Positions 12,301-24,300 of a DNA stretch of 64,000 bases are shown in pieces. The stretch comes from Heligmosomoides polygyrus polygyrus (Eukaryota > Nematoda > Chromadorea > Rhabditida > Heligmosomidae). The stretch is taken from assembly GCA_947396885.1 (NCBI GenBank), contig OX377204.1:18731706-18795705 (forward strand), written 5' to 3'. Positions within the stretch are counted from its first letter, which is position 1, and every line of letters begins with the position of its first letter. The notes below the pieces were generated by a model. It was not told the origin of the DNA. It did no database searches and was given only the letters and a program-made list of their open reading frames with translations. A program made the translations under genes and the position numbers.

Positions 12301-15300
12301 CTATATCCTACTGGCTTTTTGTTGCTTAACTTTGAGGACAAAACGTCGCAAGCTAATTAATAAAAATGTTAAAAATAAAAAATTGGCGGTTGCGGTACTG
12401 GTCGCGAATGTGGCCAGCATTGAGAGCTGGAACGCACCAGCCAGTCAGCTCGCCTCGGATGGCGTGCCAAACAGGGAGGGTATGCACACAGTCCATATAC
12501 TGATTGGCTGGCATGTGTTTCTTCGGTGGTTATTGGTTGACCCGCTCTCAATTGCCAATGCTGCCCACATTTGCGACATTCCTGGCTCTTTCTTTGGTTG
12601 AATACGAGTACACCCGAAAAGCCACTCGTGGTGGGAAGCCAGTAGACATGACATGTCGGTGCTTTATCATTCTCAGGCGAGTCTGGTAACAATTTACCGA
12701 CTCTGGTAGGATTGAAGGCTTAGTTGGCCTGGCCAAGAAAACCGAACTTAGACTTGGAGTTGGCTGCATGCTCCTCAATAGGTGCCTCCTCCGACTGTGC
12801 TACAACGCCCCTAAAATGCAGCTTAAACAGATACTTTGAGCTAGAATCGAAGGAGCGACCACTTCTTGCACTAGGCAGATGTTCCTCCGCTGACCGAATG
12901 TGACAGCTGGGTTCTTATCGGCAAAAGATCACCTAACGGCTCTCCTCTACTCTCTTTCATCTTCTCGTGATTCTGTATAACCAGGGGCAACTTCTCAGGG
13001 CTCTCCTCTTTTATTACCAACCAGCCTATTCTATACGATCACCGACAGATTAGCGCAGAACTCTTATGACCTCCTAAAAAGACAGTGAAGTACATGGTGC
13101 ACACTCCGACTTAACGACAAAGGTCGGCGCTTTACGATCTTCTAGAACTGCTTGTAGAAAATACACTTCTAGGCGCCTCATACCGGACACAAATCGAAAA
13201 ATCAGTAAGACTGTGCGTGTGCAAAAGAGATGCCTCATGCTGGAATCGAACCAGCGACCTTCTGTTTACTAGACAGACGCTCTGCCCCTGAGCCAATGAG
13301 GCATGCTGATCGAATCCAAAGCGCCTTTGATGAGTGGCACAGTTAATGATTCTGAATTGGTGTTGTTGAATGCTGTGCTCGGCCTATTTGGACCACTTGC
13401 TGAAATAGCTGGGCTATACTGTGAATTTGGGTCACCTTTTGCAAAGTTGGAAAACATCGCCGTATCGATGACCACAGCTAAGGCATTTACGTGACCACTT
13501 TCCACTGATTCCTTCGACGGTGATATGAGTCAACCGACTTTCAGAAAGGCGGTGCAAAATGTACGACCCCGGAAAGTACTCGACTAGAGCGCTAACGACC
13601 TCGACAAGTGTGGATGGGGCCGGTTGCTCTGCGCTTCATAAAACGCCGCCAACAGCAGTGCACACGTGACGGAGCTGGGAAGCGCCCACCTTGCCCCTGG
13701 ACAGCGCGACTTTATAACCGCCTCTTACCTCTCGCCGTATGTGGCGCGGGTCTGACCTGCGTTTCAACACAGCGAAATGTCGATCAGCTCGCGCTCTTCA
13801 GTCAGGGAGGCATTAAAAACTCCGGGGAACGGTATGTGAGTTCCGAGCTTGATCAACTAACTATGCGTGTCAAGGAAGTAGGCCTTTCGCTGCCTTCAAA
13901 TGCCTATAACCCTTCAACTTTGTCTTGATGTCTCCTGCGCAATTTTTCTCATACTCAGGCTTCGCAGTCGGCTCAGTTTCCTGAATTATTTTTTTCCCCT
14001 TAAACCTGATTGCAGACATTAATCTACAAGCCCACATTCGCCTAATGACATGGCATATCATCTTGAAGTGGGCACTTTTCATTTTAAACCGAACACATTT
14101 CAAGCAACGAGAAGCGAACCGAAAGTCATATTGGGCGGTCCCAAATTCATCCCAAATTCAAGATAATCTTGCTATTTACTATTTATTATCGGCGACAGAA
14201 TAATGAACTAACTATAAAAACTACATGTTCGCAATTGACCGACATACAAAAGAAGGATAAGTACACAAGTTGGTACAAGTATAGAGTTAGCAGAATGCGT
14301 TACATGGAAGGGAGGATTGATAGCTGTTAGGAATGTACAATCAAATTAGGGGCAAATTAATCGAACAGTACCAAATATTCACAAGTACTAGCTCCCAATT
14401 CGCTGAACGGCATCAGTGGGGAAACTTGATGACGAAGGGCAGTGGGCGGCCGACACTGCAAGCTGAGAGAGGGCTGGAGCAGCTCCGGGTACCAACTTAG
14501 TAGGCCCGCCAACGACACCAAGGTCCACCTCAAGGCGATTGGAGCATTAAGGACCAAAGGAAGGGATGCTTAGGATAAAAGCAACACTCAAGGACTGACA
14601 AAGTTACAGAGGTACATAATATATGTAGGGATACGTTAACTAATTAGGATATACATAATTCATTGTAAAGAAGTTAGGCAGCGATTATAGGATCACAGCG
14701 GAAAGTTCCTTGAAAGGAGAGGAAAAAAAGAATAGAAGTTGAGAATACAATAAGAAGGGAGAAAATTGAACCTGAAATAATAGACGGTTAAAAAAATTCA
14801 AGAACGAAGAGATAAGTCAGAAAAGACCTCTCGTTTCAGGTGTGCTTCCAGCCCTTGGTTAAAGGTTATCGGAGACGAGCTTAGCAGCAGTTGAGAAGGC
14901 AGATTGTTCCAAGTGTTCGCAGCACGAATCGTAAATGAGTCTAAGAATCGCTTAGATCGGACCCTTCCTGTAATTATTCGTAGGTGGTGACCTCTTGTCC
15001 TGTCAGAGACTTGCAAAGAATTGAAAAGCATATTATGGTCTATTTTGATGTAACCCATAAAAAACCTAAAAAGGAAGTTTTTATCGTAGATAACTCTTCT
15101 TAGCAGCAATGGGCTGCTACCAAGACGGGCCAGACGCTCCTGATAACTGATCTCGAATTGGCCATTCGTTGCAAATATTTGCGCTGTAATTCTTTTTTGC
15201 ACGTTCTCTATTTTGTCAATATATTTTTTCTTGGAAGGACATCAGATCGGAGTACAATATTCAAGAATTGGTCTTACATAAGTTATAAAAAGTCTAAAAA

Positions 15301-18300
15301 ACGTCAATGTTCCGAGCCTTAAATGCCTTCTTTCACAAATTATTGTTTGTCTCATTAGTATTACTATTATTATAGTACTATTGGATATTAATGCCATTAT
15401 TAATGCTTTAAGAAAAAATGTGCGAAAACATCCGTAATATGAAGTGTATAGGCTTTTGGAGTGAGCAGAGAATTCCTATTTCTTGGCCAAAACAGTAGCT
15501 TAAGTGCATTCTGAGGTGCTCCGATTCAAGGGGTTGTTCGCGTGAAAAGATTGCGCCGTGCACTTTCCGACAAAGCAATATTTCTTCGATTCTTTGAGAA
15601 AATGCTGTTTATGGGACGTTATGCAGTGGAGAATGGTAGCTATTTTTTTGCTGCGATTTTTTCAATTGTTTCTAGATTTATGTCTTAACCGAAAACTGTT
15701 AAACTGCGATATTAGGCAGTGCAGCGTACAGAATGAGTGCACGGCGCAATCTCCCCATGTAACACAACAGCAAATTCTTTCTTCTCCAGCCATTAGGATA
15801 GATCTGAATGTGTTGTTTGAGTTGGTTGATGCAAATGTTGTGCTTATTCAAACAAGGTAATTATGTTCTCTTAAGACACTGAATGAAGGTGAATTTTTAA
15901 AAAAATTTTGTTTAAAAGTAATATAGCGTGGATAGACAGAAATATAGCGTGGATAGACAATCTCAATATAAACTGTAAATACGCCTAACTTGGTTTTTAA
16001 AATATTCCTTTTATTTCGAAAAGAGTCCTGTTTCAAATTTTAAAAAAATGTTCAGAATTTACAAAATACCATTTTATTTTTGAAGGGGTCTATTTCCAAC
16101 ATAGAAACGCCTGGTTTAGTGTTTAATTCAAAACGAAAATGGTATAATTTCTAGTAAAAAAAATTCAGCAGTGTGCTTTTGTACGTTTCACCTTATCATT
16201 AGCTTCAAGGCTTATCATCTTTTGCTTTTCCGGCTCGACAAAAGGATTTGTAGCCAGTTGTTGAGCATGGCTACCTTTTCTCAACGATTGCTTTTTTAGG
16301 ATTACAAAGAACTAGCTTATATTTCCTTCCTTGGGGGAATTTTTGGGGGTTTTGCTGTACACTTTCACTTCGCAAATCGGAGATTTCATGCAAAGATAGA
16401 CGAACATGAAGTCAAAATATGCACGTTTTTACGAAGCTCAACTAATTCCTGGTGTTTTTTATGCTTACAATTCAGGCAGCTTTCGGATTCTAAAGGATAC
16501 AATGCCGGACGTTGCTCGAGAGCATGGCGCAATCTTACCGCATAACACAATCGAAAGTGTAAAAGTGCCCAACATCTTGCTGTGAATGGCTATAATAAGA
16601 AGTTATAAGTCTTCATTGTAGAAAAGGGCATAAGAATTTTATAAGCGAACTGCTTGATTGCAAGACACCTCCTGTGTGAACGGTTTATTGCGAAGCCATA
16701 TGTCATCTCACTTTGATCAAAGGTAAAAATCTTTATAGTTTTCCCCAAAACTAAGTTCAATGCTTTGTACATGTGGAAAAGCAGTCAGAGAAGGCGTCAA
16801 TTGTCACATGCACCCCAGTCGAGGTTTTTGTTTCGTATCCTGCCCTGGCTAACCGAACCTTCCCCCTTCATGGTATGTGAATTGGTACAAACTTTGTCTG
16901 GAAAGCAAAGCACGCTTCTCTGTTAGGTTGTCACATAAGTCCTCGTCGTTTTTTTTCTTCAATGATTCACTGCGGATTTCATCGGCGATCCTTTGCATAG
17001 CGCTGTATAGCTTTCGAAAGGGAATGATTTGCTCTATCAGAGCTTCTATTGCTTTTCTTTTTTATTTTGAATTTTGTTATTTTTTAGGTGGTTAAAGTGA
17101 AAAGTGAAAAAGTGGAAAAGTGGCCATCTGCGCAGTGCTTCTCTCCACTTAGGTTTGGAATTTTTTGCGCAGTTTTTTTGTAGCACTTGGAAAACAATGT
17201 TCTGTATTACAGGAATTTGTGTTACTCCTATTTGCTCATTTGTCCTTTGTTGATTTTTGGATCACCAAATTGGGACGTCCGACTTTTTCATCCGAACTTT
17301 TACCGAAAACTCCGGTTCTGTGGTTGAACTTTCTTGCTTGGTGTTATATGTCGTTTGGAAGAGGATGTCTTGCTCAGTAAGAATTTGTGTCGTGTTTTTT
17401 GACTCACGCTGATTTCTGTCGAATATCAACAACAGAACAAGGAGAAGGAGTTGTTGGTAAAGATGATTTTTCCCTTTTTGACATTTTGTTGATATTCAAC
17501 AAAAATCAGCACGAGCCAATAAATGCAACACAAATTCTTATTAAGCAAGACATCGTTTTCCCAACGACATATAAAACCGAGCAAAAAAGTCCAACCACAG
17601 AGCTGGAGCTGTCGGTAAAATTAAATCTTCTCCTTCGGACGTCCGAATTTGATGGCCTAAAAATCAATAAAGTACAAGTGAGCAGATAGGACCAGCACGA
17701 ATTCTTGTAGTACAGAACATTGTCTTCCAAGTGCTATAAAAACTGCACAAAAAATTCCAAACCTAAGCGTAGAGAACAAGTGTGCAGATGGCCACTTTTT
17801 CACTTTCTCACTTTTCACCTTAACAACCTAAAAATTTGCAAAATTCAGAATGAAAAATGATATGCTATACATATTCTGATAGAGCAAATCATTCTCTTTC
17901 GAAGGCTGTATAGCACTATGCAAGAGGCTGCGGCCGAAATCCGCGATTAATCGTTGAAAAAACGGCGGGACTTATAGGACAAGCTAATACCTATCGGTTG
18001 GCCACTGGAAGTCATTCTATGTAAAGGCCAAATACGCACTAAGATTTCATTTACTGCATCTCGCGAAAGTGAGTGCGTGGCGCATCCCATGCAAGAGCTG
18101 ATAGTAAACGTCTCTTTTTTTATTATGCCATGTTCAACACCTTGTTGTTCTTTATTTTCTTCGGTTGTTATGATGCCTTCTAAGGGTAACTATTCCCTTT
18201 TACAAAATTTTGACTGTTCTGAGAAAGCAGATGGTATGTAAAGGCAAAGAAGCGACTGTGTCAAAACTCAACATATACTGAGCTTGAAATCCCAAGATTA

Positions 18301-21300
18301 AAAATGTTTTGTTGCTTAAACTTCTTTCAGGATCCTATGGATCCATCGTCTCGCTGTGTTCTACCTTCCGAGTGCGAGAGGAAGTGTAGTGATCCGCTGA
18401 AGGTAGAGTTTTTTTTTGAAAAATCCTTTTTTACAAGACGTTTATTTAGTGTTTTAGGTCTGAATTTGACCTGATATTTTATACAGTAATTTGCTTACTC
18501 CAAGGAGACCTCTAAGGATGTCGTTTCTAGGAGTTCATTGTATGCGGTTCTTCGTGCCCTGTCGGATGCGATAATCGTCGACCACAGAGCTGTACTCCCT
18601 GTGAATCCGGATGCTTCTGTAAAAACGGTATCGATTACAGCTATTAGGTCGGACCAAATTTCCCCTCGTTTTCTACGTATACGTTCAAATGATCATAACT
18701 TCGTTTAGAGCTAGGCGTTTTAGTTAATCTGATAGAGTATGACAGATTTGCAGCAGATGCTCAGATCTTTTCCTGAATTTCTATGTTCTTGACATATTCT
18801 GCTGCATCTTTTTAGGCGCGTTAGCTCAGTTGGAGAAGGCGCCAGCTGTCATGTACACGCGATTCCAGATTGCTCGATCGAGGCCTACAACCCCTCCAGA
18901 TCCATTGAATTGCTGTCAGACTTGTCTGAGACGAGTAAAACACTGACTTGCACATTGGCTAGGCCAAGTGCTCATTCAAATCGCCTACACAACATCCCGT
19001 AGAAGTAGAATGTGTGGCGCATCCCGCAAAGGTGTTAGCTAACGATCACCCTTGTTATTCTATCTCTTATACCTCAAGCAACCCTATTGAGCGATGTTTG
19101 GGAGACCCTTTTTCGACCTCTCCTCGACCTCTGGAGTCGTGGAGGAACATTGTGTAGTGCAGAGGTCACTTTTCATAGTATACAGCTATAAAGTGTGAAG
19201 GAAACGTCTGGATGTTCTGTAAACATCAGGACCCCTCAAGCCTAAGTTATTCTTCAACGGAATGTAGATATTCTGCTGATGACATTCACTAATTCTTTTG
19301 AATAAATTTTAAAATTACAAAAAGGTTTCGGCAATAACTTTTCACTTTAGAAAAAAGAAAGAATAAAAATTATTTCTTGGAATCTGCAACAGTCAGCCTC
19401 TTCTTCGATAGCAATACCAATATGAGATTTTTTAAACCGAAATTCTACATGGATTTTTCTGCCACTTTTTCATATCGCTCTCATTTTTTCCTTGTTGTCA
19501 AACTCTGCTTGAAATATAAAGTTATAGACAGCTAGGATTCCATGTGATGTGGCATTTTTGAGCATTTACTTTATTTTATTCGTTTCGAGAGTTTGCCACA
19601 ATTTTTCAGGATTGGTTTTCGTCAACTCAACGAACTGGAGAAACTCTGACTGCGTCCGGCTAGACGAGTGCTCCGATTTCACACCAGAAACACCGGAGTC
19701 TTCAACACCTAAGTTGGCCACGACGACATCGGAGTCAGCGAACGCCGCCGAGAAGAGCCTGGTGATATCGAGTAGGTCCCACGCTGAATTCGTTACTAAA
19801 GTCGTTTTTTGCATTTGTAGAAGTGACGGCAATAGCCAGGATTTGTATAACACACGTTAACTCCTGCACGCCTAAATTCTTTATGTTATCTATGGATGGA
19901 AGAATAATCGGCACTAGTTGCTAATGTGGCCTACTTTTGGAAGCTGAAGCGCTACAGCCAGTCACAGCTAATCAGACATCGACGGCACACTTCTCGTTTA
20001 AGCTTTTATTCACTTTGTGCGACTCGGCCTGGTGCGGATTTACCTTATGCTGTGCCCTTTACCCCTTGTAGGCCACATTCACGACAAGTACCAAATATTC
20101 CTCCCCCTAGAGTATTCAGAAATGCGGAGTAGCTGTCAGTTTGACAGTGAAACCGCCAGCCTGCAATGTGTTTGATTCAGAGCTCTCTTCCAAATGTCCG
20201 GCCACCACCGTGGACGTCGGTGGAAGATCATGCGCTTCTGATGAGGACTGTCCTTCTGAACAGGTTCCTGCGCCTTTATGTCGATTGTCGTGGATTTTTC
20301 TACCATTTCTTTCTATTGCGTTTATAAGTGAAAGTCTTCAGTACGCAACGGTCTCTATTACTACCCAAACATGCATTCTTTTAGCGGTGTTGTCGTCCAG
20401 TGATCGTCTCCTTGGCGATGAACCCTCAACGATGCACTTGTCCGGATCCGAATGCGGTGTGGACGGCTTGTGGAACCATTTGTCCGGAGTACTGTGGACA
20501 GCCTGGGGTACGAGCTTATTTACTGCAGTTAGCTATGATGAATAAGGGAATAGAACCTGGACGCTGAAAACTTTCTTAAAAAGCTATACCGAATTTTAAG
20601 AAGTCGAACTACCTGTGCTGCACCGTTTGAATTTTTGGTACATGTCGCGAATCAGGGCAGCATTGGGAGGATGGAGCTCGCCAGCTTATCATAACCAATC
20701 AGAGCAGCAACCCAACACGCGTTGGCCAATCAGAGCATCGACCCTACACAATCGTTCTGACTGGCTCGTCCATTCGATCCGATATGATCGGCTTACGCGT
20801 GCCAATTTCTCAATGCTGCCCGCATTCGCGACTGGAACCAAAATTATTTTTCTTCCTTACCTTGTTGATTTTTTTAATTGGCTAGTATTACAGGAAACTT
20901 AGCTTTCTTTAGAACGAAGGACTGGTTTTTGTTCTCTCAGGTCCCACACTGCTCGTCGACGTGCAACCCGGGATGTCACTGTGCTTCAGGCTTTGTGAAA
21001 GCCAGAAATGACGTCGCCGCTCCATGCGTTCCGCGAGAGCAGTGTTCAAACGTCACAACAGGTTTGTGCTTCAATCACCACCATCACTGGTTGTTTCGTA
21101 GATCGCAAAGTTACTCGAACAAGCGCCGGCAACGTCCCCGTTCGTCCCTGTTGCGTGCCATAGTGCTCCAATGGATTCTCTTCGCTCGAAGGACAGGAAG
21201 TGCGTTGAACCTTTCGTTCACAGCTCTTCCAAAGAAGTCCGAGCAACACGTTGGTGGGCGTGGGCATCCTGGTGTTTCCTTGACATCCCGAGGAATCCAA

Positions 21301-24300
21301 TCGGTAACGGTTCTCGTCCAGCACGTGTCTGCAAAGTGTATTACGTGGCCGACCCACCTAATTTTCGACGACTTCACCCATGCGCAGACATCTCAGAACA
21401 TCGTACATCGATGAAGCTCGGAACTTCGGAGGTCTCCTCTGTACCTTCATAGGCTCTACATATTTGGGAAGAGTAGGCGGCGCTTGTGAAGATCGATGGA
21501 GCACAGCTGTGTCGAGTACGTTCCCGAAATTCCTAGTACTTAACTGCGTGTGAATGTGGGTGGTGATTTGCAGAGCAGTCGGAAGAGGAGAGGCGGCTGC
21601 TGCCACTTTGGCCTTAAGCCGAGGTACTTGGTTCGGATCCGGTCCACACTAGCCAAGTCATTTATCCATCCGGTTTCGATCATTTGGTTCCATTAATGTT
21701 CGAAAAGAACAAAGCAGTGATTTGTCTGTCGAGTGGCCACCACAGGTCGTTATACAGGTCAAATCTCCTTCAAATTTCCTTTACGATATGCTGTAAAAGA
21801 AGAAAGCCTGGCGCATACTAGACGGAATTCGTCCTTCATTCTGTGTCCTGCAATCAAATCTGCACTTCTATTTTAAGGAAGCCTTCATTTCAAGGCTTAT
21901 CTCCCTCTCCGCAAAATCTCATTATTTTCTCCCTTTTCTGATTTTTTATTGTTTTCTTCTCCAGCCTATTCTCAAGGCTTTTGAACATGTGTCTCGTAAG
22001 CAAAATTGTGGAATGGTCTAGTGGAATTACCTGTATCATGTCACTCCTGGCTTAGAAAATCACCAACAATAAATAGTTTGAAGTTAAAAACCGTTTTTTA
22101 TCAACGTTTTATGTGGACTTTATACACTTTTTCCGCAAGTCATTGTGTGGCCAAATACTCACTCAAATCGCCTCCACTACATCCGGTTAGACTAGAGTGC
22201 ATGGCGCATTCCAAAAAGGATTGCGTAACGCCGTCCTTTATTTTTATCCTTTATACATTTTCTATGAAAGAAATTTATCCAAAAATCTACCACTGTGATA
22301 ACCTCAGCCTTTCAGCAAGCAATGACGAACCAAGAGCTATGATGAAGGAGATTCCAGTAATCCCCAAAGATCCGTTTTCCGATCAACAGGTGAGTTTGTT
22401 GAGTGCACATTTTTCGTCAGAAATTATGGGAATTAATGCCAACAAATTGATTCTGATTCAGCTCGCCACAGCAAATCTGATCCCGGCCCAGAAACCCGTG
22501 AGTGGGCGATTCAGCTTCACGCAGATTAGCGCCAATAATCTGAGAATAAGCGGTAAGTTCTGCTGCTTCAAAGGTTTTTATTGCTGGTTTATAGTAGCCA
22601 GTAACCAATAAGCTAACAAAAATAAACAAGAAAGATATCTATGAAAAAAGAGGTCTAACAGTGTCTGAAAAAGGATTAGTATTTGTAGCCCAGCATTCTC
22701 TTCCTATAATAAATAAAAATTATGTGTAAAAGCGGCAAAAAACATAAGAAGAAGATAAGCTTGCCGTAAAGAGGTTTTGCTCTCGAACGATGAAGTACGG
22801 TAAGTCAAGTTAGATGCTTTACCTCCGTCTTTAGGTGTACTCACCGGTTTACCTCGTGGAGAACATGCCGTTCTAATACATCAATTCGGCGATCTCTCGG
22901 ACGGATGCAGTCGACTGGGACCGCCATTCCTCTTCAAAGGCGGAATCGGTACACCGTCGCTGGGTGACGTCGTGGGTTAGTGCCGTCGGAATTGCATTCT
23001 GGAGACCTCTCTTCTCCTTGTGTCTGAAGTCAAGCTACATCATTCTCTTCAGTTGACGACTCGTCAACAGCGACGTTCGACAGGGTGGTCGATTGGCCCA
23101 TTACTGAGGTTGTTGGTCGCTCCATAGCCATCTACAGGTGATCCTTTCTTCGCTAATCTAACGCTGTAGTCGATTCTTTCACTAGTCAAAGCCTTTTTCT
23201 CAACCTTCTGGCGCGTTCACCGACCTTTCAATGCTGCTCACATTCGCGACTAGGGCCGAACATTTTTTGACTTCTTGCCTACATATCAGCCTAGACGTTT
23301 CGCCTGAAAGCTATCATAATATAGGTCGAAAGTTGCCGCTCTGGGGCAAGTTCAAAAGTAAAGAAGATCACCGTATGCTTCCTTCCGGTTTGGATTGACG
23401 CCTATTCAGATTCTTAACAACGACTCATTTTCCTAATGTACGGCTTGGAACTGATAAACGTCGACCATTTGACGTACAGCGGCTAAGATTTTTCTAGAAC
23501 GTTCTTGTCTCTGCTTCACATTTTGCGGCAGATTTGTTTGGCTTTTTGTCAGCACGAGTGCGCAAATGCGCAATCAGGGAAGGCGTCGACTGTCTCATGC
23601 ATTCCGAATTGTCCGGAAAGGGTATTCACTGGCTTATCTTTAGGCTAGCACTCGAGGTTATTGTATGGGCTAGATACTCATTCAAATCGGTTTACGATAT
23701 CCAGAAGAATTTGGAATACGTGGCGTATCACAGACAGGGATTAAGTAAGGCCATCATGTAACAAGTACATAGCGGTCATTGAAGTGGTTCTAAGCAGACA
23801 TTACTGTAAGTGCTTGGATAGAGTAAGGCGCTTAGAACCCTACTTCAATTGGCCATATTCTATCCGCTTAAGCCAGCTGGATGTGGTGTTTCTGCGTTTT
23901 AGTCAGTGTTGCTTTTATTTAAGCTTCTATAACTTGCCGAAGTCATCTGGAGTGTAGCTCTCAACCATGATATGTCTTCTGGAAAAATAGAGCGGTTGGC
24001 GGCAATGCCCTGCCTGCCCACAACGAAGCAATCTTGTCTTGAAGCTCTTCGGTTCTACATATGTGGGTGTTTGGGCGGGCATTGTTCAGGGCTACAACAG
24101 CCAATAACGATAAAAGCGTCCGCGAAAATGTAGCGCAACTCTTGGGGTGGGGGCGAGTCATATAAGGAGAATCCTCACCCCTCAGTATAAAAATGTGTTT
24201 CTTTTTTGCCAAGTTGTTAAAGACAAGGAGTAGGGGGTCCTTGAAGCCACAAAGGAACGGCGCATCGCGAGTTTGGGGTCTTGTACGCCCGCGATGCCTC

